DNA of 64,000 nucleotides from Tepidiforma sp. Its GTDB lineage: Bacteria > Chloroflexota > Dehalococcoidia > Tepidiformales > Tepidiformaceae. Positions 16,350 to 26,423 of the stretch are shown here, one piece after another. Where the stretch lies: positions 227,407-291,406 of the forward strand of contig BPIE01000002.1 of the NCBI GenBank assembly GCA_026003935.1. The letters are read 5' to 3'. Below the pieces are notes generated by a model that searched no databases, was not told the DNA's origin, and saw only the letters and a list, made by a program, of their open reading frames with translations. The translations under genes and the position numbers were made by a program. Each line of letters opens with the position of its first letter. The first letter of the stretch is position 1.

Positions 16350-17158
16350 AAGGGCGGGCCGGATGGTCGGCCGCCGCGGGGTTCGGCGGGGGACTGCTGA
16401 GCGGACTGCTCGGCGGGGGCGGGGGTGCAGTAATGGTTCCACTGATGACGGGCCCGCTTGGGATGCGGCAGCACGTGGCACACGGGACGTCGCTGGTGGT
16501 GATCACCGCGACGGCGGGCGTGGCGGCGGTGCTGTACGGTGCGGCGGGCCATTTCGACGTGCTGCTGTTTGCCGGCCTCGCGGCCGGGGCGATGACGGGG
16601 GCCGTGGCCGGGGCGCGGCTGGCGATGCGGGTGCCCGCGCTGCGGCTTCGGCAGCTTTTTGGGTTGTTCCTGCTTGCGGTGTCGCTCCGGATGCTGCTGT
16701 TCGCGCCTGCGGGGGGCTGGCTGACGCCGGGGAAAGGGGCCGAGCTGGCTGCGGCGGGCGCCATCGGGCTGGCCGGGGGGCTGGCGAGCGGAGCGTTGGG
16801 TGTCGGGGGAGGGGCGGTCTTCGTGCCGGCCATGGTGCTGGTGCTGGGGACGGAACAGCATGCGGCGCAGGGGATTTCGCTGGTGGTCATCGTGCTTTCT
16901 TCGGCGCTGGGTGCGCTGACGCACTACCGGCAGGGGACGGTCGACACGGTTGCCGCGCGCTGGATTGCGCCGGCGGCAGTCCCGGGTGCGGTTGCCGGCG
17001 CTGGGCTCGCGACGCAGCTGAGCGGACGGGGGCTGCAGGTAGTGTTCGCGGTGGTGCTTTCGGCGATTGGGCTGCAGATGGCAGCGACGGCGACACGGCG
17101 GCTGCGGATGCAGGTTTCGGAGCGGACCCGGCCAGCGACGGAGGGGGCCCACCCGTGA
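16346..17158 (+). CDS. TauE/SafE family membrane transporter (first copy)
   Basis: A 270-aa membrane protein starting at GTG 16346 in a GTGA overlap with tatC. It has two internally similar halves, each beginning with a glycine-rich helix followed by a conserved loop (GGLLSGLLGGGGGAVMVPLM and GGLASGALGVGGGAVFVPAM), and HGTSLVVI/QGISLVVI at the same place in each half. That is the TauE/SafE (DUF81) repeat. Members are proposed exporters of sulfite, sulfoacetate or other organosulfur anions; the substrate here is unknown. Confidence 0.9.
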   Translation: MKGRAGWSAAAGFGGGLLSGLLGGGGGAVMVPLMTGPLGMRQHVAHGTSLVVITATAGVAAVLYGAAGHFDVLLFAGLAAGAMTGAVAGARLAMRVPALRLRQLFGLFLLAVSLRMLLFAPAGGWLTPGKGAELAAAGAIGLAGGLASGALGVGGGAVFVPAMVLVLGTEQHAAQGISLVVIVLSSALGALTHYRQGTVDTVAARWIAPAAVPGAVAGAGLATQLSGRGLQVVFAVVLSAIGLQMAATATRRLRMQVSERTRPATEGAHP

Positions 17159-17895
17159 TCGCGGTGACGAAGGAGGAACGTGCGCGGGAGCTGTACGACC
17201 TCATCCGGGCGTGCCGGATGTGTGCGCTCGCGGAAACGCGGACCCGGGCGGTGCCGGGCGAGGGACCGCTCGACGCCGATGTGATGTTCATCGGAGAGGC
17301 GCCCGGGATGCATGAGGACCAGCAGGGGCGGCCGTTCGTAGGGGCCGCGGGGCAGTTCCTCACGGAGCTGCTTGCCGAGGCGGGCCTCCGGCGGGATGAG
17401 GTGTACATCTGCAACGTGCTGAAGTGCCGTCCGCCGGGGAACCGGGACCCGCTGCCGGGGGAGATTGCCGCGTGCGCGGAGTATCTCGACCTTCAGATTG
17501 ACCTGGTGGACCCGCTGGTCATCGTGACGCTGGGGCGGTTTTCGATGGCGAGGTGGTTCCCGCAGGCCGCGATTTCTCGGATTCACGGACGCCCGGCAAC
17601 GGTCGACGGCCGGGTGATCGTCCCGATGTACCACCCAGCGGCGGCGCTGCGGCAGGCGAATCTGCGGGAGGTGATGGTGGAGGACTTCCGGAGGCTCGCC
17701 GAGGTTATCGCGCGGGCGCGTTCGGGCGCGACCGCCGCCGTGGAACGCGTGCGATGGAGCGATGACACCCAGAAAACGCATTCCGCAGCCCCGGCGGAGG
17801 AAGCGGTGCAGGGACCGCCGATAGAGGACGCGTCCATCAGCGGGGCGGCCGGGGATCCGGGGACTGGTCCGCAGCAAATTCCCCTGTTCGAATAG
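17155..17895 (+). CDS. Type 4 uracil-DNA glycosylase (Fe-S)
   Basis: A 246-aa protein starting at GTG 17155 (GTGA overlap). It has CRMCALAETRT near the N-terminus, GEAPGMHEDQQGRPFVGAAG (motif 1 with the family's Glu in place of Asp), and NVLKCRPPGNRDP with a further cysteine in EIAACAEYL: the four cysteines expected for the 4Fe-4S cluster. MYHPAAALRQ supplies the C-terminal histidine motif. It removes uracil from deaminated DNA and is common in thermophiles and Actinobacteria/Chloroflexota. The last ~50 residues are a low-complexity tail ending QQIPLFE, a PIP-box-like peptide that could bind the sliding clamp (inference). Confidence 0.93.
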   Translation: MIAVTKEERARELYDLIRACRMCALAETRTRAVPGEGPLDADVMFIGEAPGMHEDQQGRPFVGAAGQFLTELLAEAGLRRDEVYICNVLKCRPPGNRDPLPGEIAACAEYLDLQIDLVDPLVIVTLGRFSMARWFPQAAISRIHGRPATVDGRVIVPMYHPAAALRQANLREVMVEDFRRLAEVIARARSGATAAVERVRWSDDTQKTHSAAPAEEAVQGPPIEDASISGAAGDPGTGPQQIPLFE

Positions 17896-17901
17896 GAGCT
17901 C

Positions 17902-19560
17902 ATGACTTCAAAGACGACGCTACGTGTGATTCCGCTGGGCGGCCTTGGAGAGATCGGCCGCAACATGATGCTGCTCGAGTACGGTGAGGACATCATCGTC
18001 ATCGACGTCGGGCTGATGTTCCCCGAGGAGGAGATGCTCGGGGTCGACCTGGTCATCCCGGATTTCAGCTACCTCAGGGAGCGCAAGGAGCGGGTGCGGG
18101 CAGTGTTCCTGACTCACGGGCACGAGGACCACGTGGGTGCCCTGCCGTACTTCCTGAAGGAGTTCGATGTGCCGGTCTACAGCACACGGCTGACGGACGG
18201 CCTGGTCCGGGTGAAGCTGCAGGAGCACCGGCTGGCGCAGAAAGCAACGACGCACGTTGTGGAGCCGGGGCAGCTCATCGAGGCGGGGGTGTTCCGGGTC
18301 GAGTTTTTCACCGTCGCGCATTCGATCCCGGATGCGTGCGGGCTGATCATCCACACGCCGCTGGGGCCGGTGGTCCACACGGGCGACTTCAAGCTCGACC
18401 ACACGCCGGTGATGGACCAGCACACCGACCTGATACGGCTGGCGCAAATTGGGGCGCAGGGGTGTCTGCTGCTGCTGGCGGATTCGACGTATGCGGAGAT
18501 CGACGGGTATACGCCGAGCGAGCAGCTGGTGGGTGAAGCGCTCAAGCAGATCATGGTCAACGCGCAAGGGCGGGTGATTGTGGCGACGTTTGCGTCGCTC
18601 ATTTCGCGCGTGCAGCAGGTTATCGACGCTGCGGTGTTCACCGGCCGAAAGGTCTTCGTGACTGGGCGGTCGATGATCGACAACGTCGCCATGGCGCGCC
18701 AGCTGGGGTATCTGCAGGCGCCGGAGGGGACGATTGTTGGTGTCGAGGAGATGCGGAATACGCCTCCGTCGAAGCTGGTGGTGGTGACGACCGGCAGCCA
18801 GGGCGAGCCGACAAGTGCGCTGACGCGCATGGCGAACGGCGACCATCGGCATATCCAGATTACGAAAGGGGATACGGTAGTGCTGTCGGCATCGCCGATT
18901 CCCGGGAATGAACAGGCGGTGTACCGGAATGTGGACAATCTCTTCCGGCTGGGGGCGGACGTGCTCTACAACCGGATTTCGAACATCCATGTCCGGGGCC
19001 ATGCGAGCCGGGAGGAGCTGAAGATTATCCAGAGTCTGCTCCAGCCGGAGTATTTCGTTCCGATTCACGGCGAGTACCGCCATCTCGTGGTGCATGCGCG
19101 GCTGGCCGAGTCGGTGGGGGTTCCGCCGGGGAATGCGTTCGTGCTGACGGACGGGGACGTGCTGGAGATCGATGAAGAGGCGGCGTGGGTCTCGGACCGG
19201 GTGCCGGCGAGCTATGTGTACGTCGACGGGCTCGGCATCGGGGATGTCGACCAGCTCATCCTGCGAGACCGGGCGCATCTCTCGACGGATGGCGTGGTGG
19301 TTGTCATCGTCGCGGTGGAGAAGCAGACAGGTGCGCTGGAGCGGCCGGCGGAGATCCTAGCGCGGGGTTTCGTCGACCTGGAAGAGCGCGAGGACCTTGC
19401 GGAGCGTACGCGGGAGGTGGTGGCGAAGGCGCTGCAAGGTGCCGAACACTACGCGGAGTTCGGCGACATCAACAGCCGGATCCGGGACGCGGTGAGCAAG
19501 TTCCTCTATGATGAGACGCGCAGGCGCCCGATGGTGCTGACCGTGACAGTCGAGGTCTAG
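17902..19560 (+). CDS. rnj: Ribonuclease J
   Basis: A 552-aa metallo-beta-lactamase/beta-CASP nuclease. It contains LTHGHEDHVGALPY (two-metal motif), HTGDFKLD, the beta-CASP region (VTGRSMIDNVAMARQLGYL, TTGSQGEPTSALTRMANGDH) and HGEYRHLVVHARLAESVG, followed by the C-terminal RNase J domain. It combines endonuclease and 5'-3' exonuclease activity in mRNA decay and rRNA maturation. It follows the UDG gene by 6 nt with GGAG before the ATG. Confidence 0.95.
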   Translation: MTSKTTLRVIPLGGLGEIGRNMMLLEYGEDIIVIDVGLMFPEEEMLGVDLVIPDFSYLRERKERVRAVFLTHGHEDHVGALPYFLKEFDVPVYSTRLTDGLVRVKLQEHRLAQKATTHVVEPGQLIEAGVFRVEFFTVAHSIPDACGLIIHTPLGPVVHTGDFKLDHTPVMDQHTDLIRLAQIGAQGCLLLLADSTYAEIDGYTPSEQLVGEALKQIMVNAQGRVIVATFASLISRVQQVIDAAVFTGRKVFVTGRSMIDNVAMARQLGYLQAPEGTIVGVEEMRNTPPSKLVVVTTGSQGEPTSALTRMANGDHRHIQITKGDTVVLSASPIPGNEQAVYRNVDNLFRLGADVLYNRISNIHVRGHASREELKIIQSLLQPEYFVPIHGEYRHLVVHARLAESVGVPPGNAFVLTDGDVLEIDEEAAWVSDRVPASYVYVDGLGIGDVDQLILRDRAHLSTDGVVVVIVAVEKQTGALERPAEILARGFVDLEEREDLAERTREVVAKALQGAEHYAEFGDINSRIRDAVSKFLYDETRRRPMVLTVTVEV

Positions 19561-19637
19561 GTTGGCAAGTTTGTGAGCGGGCGCGTGGCCGGGACCAGCG
19601 GGGGGTTTTCGGCCGGCAGCTGAGGAGTGCAGGTCGT

Positions 19638-22106
19638 ATGGCGGCACGCACGACGAGGGGCCGGGCCCGCCCGGCGCGTTCGCCGGCCCGGCGGAGTACG
19701 AGAAGTTCCAGGCGCGGGCAGCAGTTGGTGTGGCTTCGGCGGTGGTGGAAGCCCGCGGTTGGGTGTGCCGGCGTGGCGGCGCTGGCGGCGTGGGTGGCGC
19801 TGTTCGACGGGGCGGCGGCGCTCGAACGCGGGCGCGATGCGGTGCTGCGGACGCTGGGGTTTGGGCTGGCGGTTCTGGCTGGGTGGGCGCTGTACGGGGC
19901 GGTGGTGAGCTGGCGGGCGTGGTTTCTCGACCGGGCGCTGCTCGTACGGCGGACGGCGGGGGTTGCTGCGCTGGGCCTGTTCGCGTGGGGGCTGCTGGGG
20001 CTGAACGAAGCGCGCTGGAGCGTGGGGGCGGTGGATTTCTCCGAGGTGAGCCTCGGCGGCAGGGTGGGGCAGGCGCTGGTAGCGGGCGTGCTCGGGAAGG
20101 CAGCATGGCTGAGCCTGTTCATCATCGCAGCGGCGCTCCTTGCGCCGGGGCCGACGCGGTGGGTTGCCACGCACGTGCCGCTCTGGCTGGAGGAAGCATG
20201 GCATCGGCGGCTTCCGCACCGGGCGGTTGCGGCGGTGGGACGTTGGGTGGCGTTCATCTTCCGGCGGCCGGAGCGTGACGAGGAGGTCGTCATTGGGGCG
20301 TCGGAATTCGGGCGGCTTCAGCCTGCGGGCCCGGCGCTGGAGGCGCCGCCGGTGGTGTTCAGGCCGAGGATCGACCCCGGTGCCCCGGCTTCGCCTCTCG
20401 GGGCTGGCGCGGCGGCGACGTTTGCGCCGGCGGCTGGCGACGACCTCGAGACGCCGGAGCAGGTTGAAGAGGACCTGCCGGCAGCCTTCGCACCCGAACC
20501 GGGGGAATCGGATGACGCGGCCGAGGATGCCGCGCCGGCACAACTCGACCTTCCGCTAGAGACGAAGAGCGGGTGGCATCTGCCGGCGATGGAGCTGCTC
20601 AATCCTCCGCAGCCGAGCGCGAGCCGGAGGCACGACAATGCGGCGCGCGCGCAGTTGATTGTTGACACGCTGGCGAGCTTCGGGGTCGATGCGACGGTGG
20701 TGGAGATTAACGAAGGGCCGACGGTGACCCAATTCGGCGTGGAGCCGGGCTGGGAGATTCGCTACAAGGAGGTGCCCCTCCGGGACGAGAGCGGGAAGCC
20801 GCTGGTGGGGCCGGACGGGCGGCCGCGTACCGAGCGTGTGGAGGTGTCGCGGACGCGGGTCCGGGTGAACAAGATTACGGCGCTGCAGAATGACCTTGCG
20901 CTGGCGCTGGCGGCCCCGAGCCTGCGCATCGAGGCGCCGGTCCCCGGGCGTGCCATCGTTGGTATCGAGGTGCCGAACGACAGCGCGACGGTCGTCACGC
21001 TCCGTTCGGTGATGGAGACGAAGGAGTTTGCCGAGCTGGCGAGGAAGTCGAAGCTCGCGATCGCGCTGGGCAAAGGCGTTGCGGGGGCGCCCGTGGTCGC
21101 CGACCTTGCGGACATGCCGCACCTGCTCATCGCGGGGGCGACAGGTTCGGGGAAGAGCGTCTGCATGAACGCCATCATCGCGTGCATCATGATGAACGCG
21201 ACGCCGGACGATGTGCGGTTCGTGATGGTGGACCCGAAGCGGGTGGAGCTGGTCGGGTATTCGGGCATCCCGCACATGGCGTTCAGCGAGGTCATCGTGG
21301 ACATGGACAAGGTGGTGGGGGTGCTGCAGGCGGTGGTTGGGGAGATGGAGGCGCGGTACAAGAAGTTCGCGGAGCTCGGGGTCCGGAACATCGGGGCCTA
21401 CAACAAGCACCCGCGGACGTTGAAGAAGCTGCCGTACTGGGTGGTCATCATCGATGAGCTGGCGGACCTCATGATGGCGGCGCCGTTCGAGGTGGAGAAG
21501 CTGATCTGCCGGCTTGCGCAGCTCGCCCGGGCGACGGGGATTCACCTCATCGTGGCGACGCAGCGGCCTTCGGTGGATGTCGTGACAGGGCTCATCAAGG
21601 CGAACTTCCCGACGCGGATCGCGTTTGCGGTGACGTCGCAGACGGATTCGCGGACGATTCTCGACATGGGCGGGGCGGAGAAACTGCTGGGGCGGGGCGA
21701 CATGCTCTACCTGCCTCGTGATGTGGGGAAGCCGATTCGCATCCAGGGCGTGTACCTGTCGGACGCGGAGGTGGAGCGGCTGGTGACGTTCTGGAAGGAC
21801 GACCGGTTCCGAGCGCTGGCGCCGGAGACCGCGGACCGGCTGCTGGAGGAGGCGCTTGCTGCACAGAACGGCGGCGATGCGGATATCGAGGTAGATGCGG
21901 AGGAGCCGGCGGTCGCCCAGGCGCGGGCGCTGGCGGCGAAACACCAGCGGGTCTCGCCGGCACTGCTCCAGCGGCGGCTGCGGGTGGGCTATTTGAAGGC
22001 GACGAAGATCCTCGAGCTGCTGGAGGAGGAAGGCGTCGTGGGGCCGCGCGAGGAAGGGGATTCACGGCGGGTCCTCGTGCAAGAGGGCGCCGGGGACGAT
22101 GCCTGA
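19638..22106 (+). CDS. ftsK: DNA translocase FtsK/SpoIIIE
   Basis: An 822-aa protein. A basic N-terminus precedes several membrane helices (~40-190), then a Pro/Ala/acidic linker, the alpha-beta DNA motor from ~335 with PHLLIAGATGSGKSVCMNAI (Walker A) and VVIIDELADLMM (Walker B), ATQRPSVDVVTGLIK, and a gamma winged helix at the C-terminus (ALLQRRLRVGYLKATKILELLEEEGVVG). It is anchored at the septum and pumps chromosomal DNA, oriented by short polar sequences read by the gamma domain. ATG 19638 follows GAGGAG at 11 nt. Confidence 0.94.
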   Translation: MAARTTRGRARPARSPARRSTRSSRRGQQLVWLRRWWKPAVGCAGVAALAAWVALFDGAAALERGRDAVLRTLGFGLAVLAGWALYGAVVSWRAWFLDRALLVRRTAGVAALGLFAWGLLGLNEARWSVGAVDFSEVSLGGRVGQALVAGVLGKAAWLSLFIIAAALLAPGPTRWVATHVPLWLEEAWHRRLPHRAVAAVGRWVAFIFRRPERDEEVVIGASEFGRLQPAGPALEAPPVVFRPRIDPGAPASPLGAGAAATFAPAAGDDLETPEQVEEDLPAAFAPEPGESDDAAEDAAPAQLDLPLETKSGWHLPAMELLNPPQPSASRRHDNAARAQLIVDTLASFGVDATVVEINEGPTVTQFGVEPGWEIRYKEVPLRDESGKPLVGPDGRPRTERVEVSRTRVRVNKITALQNDLALALAAPSLRIEAPVPGRAIVGIEVPNDSATVVTLRSVMETKEFAELARKSKLAIALGKGVAGAPVVADLADMPHLLIAGATGSGKSVCMNAIIACIMMNATPDDVRFVMVDPKRVELVGYSGIPHMAFSEVIVDMDKVVGVLQAVVGEMEARYKKFAELGVRNIGAYNKHPRTLKKLPYWVVIIDELADLMMAAPFEVEKLICRLAQLARATGIHLIVATQRPSVDVVTGLIKANFPTRIAFAVTSQTDSRTILDMGGAEKLLGRGDMLYLPRDVGKPIRIQGVYLSDAEVERLVTFWKDDRFRALAPETADRLLEEALAAQNGGDADIEVDAEEPAVAQARALAAKHQRVSPALLQRRLRVGYLKATKILELLEEEGVVGPREEGDSRRVLVQEGAGDDA

Positions 22107-22121
22107 TAGACTGGAGCGAGC

Positions 22122-23918
22122 GTGAAAGGATTGAAGGCTCTCCTGCGACGAGGCGATGGGGCTCTGCAGCCGGAACCGGAGCGGCAGCCCGAGCGCTGCC
22201 TTTCGTGCGGGGCGAATCTCGAAGGCTCGCGGCTGTACGAGCGGTTCCGGGTGTGCCATGCCTGCGGGTTTCACTTTCATTTGACGGCGCAGGAGCGAGT
22301 GGCAACGCTCGTCGACCTCGGGACGTTTCACGAGCAGGACCGGGGTGTTTCGGCGATCGACCCGCTCTCGTTCCCGGGGAGCGGGAGGGCGTCATACCGG
22401 TCGCGGGTGGTCCAGGAGCAGCGGCGAACGCGGCTGACGGAAGCGGTCGTGACGGGCCGGGGGGCGATTGGGGGGCACGATGTCGTGCTTGGGGTTGTGG
22501 ACTTCGCGTTTCTCGGGGGTTCGATTGGGGTAGCGGCTGGAGAACGGCTGGCGCGCGCGTTCGAGCGGGCGCGGGCGCGGAAGCTGCCCGTGGTGCTCGT
22601 GTGTTCGACGTCGGGCACCCGAATGCAGGAGGGGCTGCTGGCACTGATGCAGGGTCCTCGGATTGCGGTTGCTGCCGAGCGCCACGCCCGCGAGGGGCTG
22701 CCGTACATCTGTGTGCTGACGGATCCGACGACGGGGTCGGCCTATTCGGGATTCATCAACCTGGCGGATGTCCTGATTGCCGAGCCGAATGCGCTGGTTG
22801 GGTACGCGGCGCTGCGGGCGCTGGAGGCGTCGGCGAAGAATGGGCTGCCGGAGGGCGCGCACACGTCCGAGGCGCACCTGCGGCACGGGCTCATCGATGC
22901 GGTGGTCTCGCGCCCGCAGCTGCGGGACACGCTGGCGGGGCTATTGGACCTGCTGGACCGGCACAGTCCGGTCAACGGCCTGAGCGCGGGGCGGCCGGGG
23001 CACGTCCACCACACGCCACGTCCTGCGTGGCAGCAGGTGCAGCTGTCCCGGCACGAGAATCGGCCGACGAGCCGCGAGTTTATCCAGCGGATGACGACGG
23101 CGTTTTTCGAGCTGCGCGGCGACCGGAGCGGCATCGACGACCCGACCGTGGTGGCCGGGATTGGGGCTATTGACGGCGAGGCCGCAGTGTTCATTGGTCA
23201 GGTTCGGCCGCACGTCGGGGAGCACAACGGCGTCATCGGGCCCGCGGGGTTCCGGAAGGCGGCGAGGGCCATTCGGCTCGGGTCGCGGCTGGGGCTGCCG
23301 GTCGTGACCCTCGTGGACACGGCCGGGGCGGACCCGTCGCTGGCGGCTGAGGAGGCGGGACAGGGGAGTGCAATTGCGCGGTGTATGGCGGAGATGCTGG
23401 CGGCGGCTTCGCCGACCATCTCGGTGATCATCGGGGAGGGCAATTCGGAAGCGGCGATGGCGATGGCAGCCGCCGACCGGGTATTGATGCTTGACAATGC
23501 GGTGTACGAGGTGGTTCGCCCCGAGGATGCTGCCGCGGTCCTGGAGGGCGGGCCGGCGGAGGTGGCTGAGCGGCTTCGGCTGACCTCGCACGACTGTCTG
23601 CGGCTGGGAATCGTGGACCACACGGTGGCGGAGCCGGGCGAGGGTGCGCACACGGACCACGCGGAGGCGGCGGCGCTGCTGCGCCGGGCCCTGGTGCGGG
23701 AGCTTGGCCGGTTGCGGCGGATGCGGCAGCGGCGGCGGCTGGAGGCGCGCTACGCGCGCTACCGGGAGATGGGTTCGACACGGAGCTGGCTGCGGGGGCG
23801 GCTGGAGCGGCGCTGGGCGCATCTGCAGGACCGTGTCGGCGGGGCGTTCGAACGGTTGCGGGGGCGGGCCTTCGGGCGGCGGCCGGACTTCCCGGAGGAC
23901 AGCGGCATCCCCGTGTGA
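22122..23918 (+). CDS. Fused acetyl-CoA carboxylase carboxyltransferase (AccD-AccA), divergent
   Basis: A 598-aa fusion. The first ~290 residues are AccD-like: a zinc finger (CLSCGANLEGSRLYERFRVCHACG), VVDFAFLGGSIGVAAGERLARAFE, CSTSGTRMQEGLLALMQ. From ~310 an AccA-like half follows (TSREFIQRMTTAFFELRGDR, VVTLVDTAGADPSLAAEEAGQ, IGEGNSEAAMAMAAADRVLM). The AccA active-loop motifs differ from the usual DTPGAYPG and GEGGSGGAL, so activity on acetyl-CoA is not certain. A basic C-terminal region (RRMRQRRRLEARYARYREMG...) is extra. By family it transfers CO2 from biotin to acetyl-CoA. It starts with GTG 22122 after TAGACTGGAGCGAGC, which could act as -10 element and as ribosome-binding site. Confidence 0.85.
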   Translation: MKGLKALLRRGDGALQPEPERQPERCLSCGANLEGSRLYERFRVCHACGFHFHLTAQERVATLVDLGTFHEQDRGVSAIDPLSFPGSGRASYRSRVVQEQRRTRLTEAVVTGRGAIGGHDVVLGVVDFAFLGGSIGVAAGERLARAFERARARKLPVVLVCSTSGTRMQEGLLALMQGPRIAVAAERHAREGLPYICVLTDPTTGSAYSGFINLADVLIAEPNALVGYAALRALEASAKNGLPEGAHTSEAHLRHGLIDAVVSRPQLRDTLAGLLDLLDRHSPVNGLSAGRPGHVHHTPRPAWQQVQLSRHENRPTSREFIQRMTTAFFELRGDRSGIDDPTVVAGIGAIDGEAAVFIGQVRPHVGEHNGVIGPAGFRKAARAIRLGSRLGLPVVTLVDTAGADPSLAAEEAGQGSAIARCMAEMLAAASPTISVIIGEGNSEAAMAMAAADRVLMLDNAVYEVVRPEDAAAVLEGGPAEVAERLRLTSHDCLRLGIVDHTVAEPGEGAHTDHAEAAALLRRALVRELGRLRRMRQRRRLEARYARYREMGSTRSWLRGRLERRWAHLQDRVGGAFERLRGRAFGRRPDFPEDSGIPV

Positions 23919-24011
23919 GGTGCGGGCTGGACCGGGGGCACCGGGGCAGGGAAACTCGCGGTATCGGCCGCGCGAGGGAACGCACTGGAAGCGACTGACC
24001 CTCTCCTCGTT

Positions 24012-24815
24012 TTGCTCGGTTTTGCGGTTGGCGCCTTCGGCACGCTGGTGGGGGCGGGCGGCGGGTTCGTGCTGGTGCCTGTGCTGCTGCTGGTGTACCC
24101 GGACAAGGACCCCGAGACGATCACGGCGATTTCGCTGCTGGTGGTTTGCGCGAACGCGGCTTCGGGTTCGGTGGCGTACGCGCGGCAGGGCCGAATCGAC
24201 TACCGGTCGGCGTGGTGGTTCATCCTGGGGACGTTCCCGGGGGCGGTTGCCGGCGCGATTGTGGTGGGTTTCGTGCCGCGGCGGCTCTTCGATGCGGTCT
24301 TTGCGGTGCTGCTCGCGGGGGTTGGGGTGTACCTGCTGGTGCGGCGGCACGAGCAGGCGATTGTGGAGCCGGTCCGGGGGCGGGGAGTGGTGCGGCGGGT
24401 GGTGCGGGACGTGCACGGCAACACGTATGCGTATTCGTATCAGCTGTGGAAGGGGGTGGCGATCAGCACGCTGGTGGGATTCGTGAGCAGCCTGTTGGGG
24501 ATTGGCGGGGGCATCATCCATGTGCCGATCATGGCCACGGTGCTGCACTTCCCGGTCCATATTGCTGCAGCCACCTCGCATTTCGTGCTGGCATTCATGG
24601 CGGCCGAGGGGACGGCGGTCCACGTAGCGCAAGGCGTGATCGGGTGGGACCGGTCGCTGGGGCAAGCGGTGCTGCTGGCGGCGGGGGCTATCCCGGGGGC
24701 GCAGGTCGGGGCACGGCTGGCGCACCGGCTGCACGGGGGCCTGATCCTGCGGGCACTGGCGGGTGCGCTGCTGCTCGTGGCGTTCCGGCTGGCGCTAAAG
24801 GCCGGCGGCCTGTGA
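24012..24815 (+). CDS. TauE/SafE family membrane transporter (second copy)
   Basis: A 267-aa protein with ~8 membrane helices in two halves ([48 protein letters not shown]) and the loops [26 protein letters not shown] and [24 protein letters not shown]. Helix-breaking glycine motifs are as in TauE/SafE. It is clearly not identical to the copy at 16346 (different loops, an insert [28 protein letters not shown] in the middle). The start is uncertain: TTG 24012 has no Shine-Dalgarno, and CTG 23985, six bases after GAGGG, fits better but is rare. Substrate unknown. Confidence 0.85.
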   Translation: MLGFAVGAFGTLVGAGGGFVLVPVLLLVYPDKDPETITAISLLVVCANAASGSVAYARQGRIDYRSAWWFILGTFPGAVAGAIVVGFVPRRLFDAVFAVLLAGVGVYLLVRRHEQAIVEPVRGRGVVRRVVRDVHGNTYAYSYQLWKGVAISTLVGFVSSLLGIGGGIIHVPIMATVLHFPVHIAAATSHFVLAFMAAEGTAVHVAQGVIGWDRSLGQAVLLAAGAIPGAQVGARLAHRLHGGLILRALAGALLLVAFRLALKAGGL

Positions 24816-24844
24816 TGGAGCGGCCGGCATGGGGGTGTTTCCGG

Positions 24845-24873
24845 TTACCCCTTGCGGGGTGCGCGCCTATACT
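24845..24873 (+). promoter_or_regulatory. Promoter of gatB
   Basis: TTACCC, a 17-nt spacer and TATACT lie 31 nt before the gatB GTG, with GGAGG between them. The -10 is near consensus, so this is a good sigma-70-type candidate. Confidence 0.55.
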
Positions 24874-24904
24874 CGGGAGGTGTCCACTCGGCGGAGGAGG
24901 CAGC

Positions 24905-26377
<1,473 letters not shown>

Positions 26378-26423
26378 TCAGTCGCCCAATCGTTATCGAC
26401 GCGCGGTGGTACACTTGGTGCCC

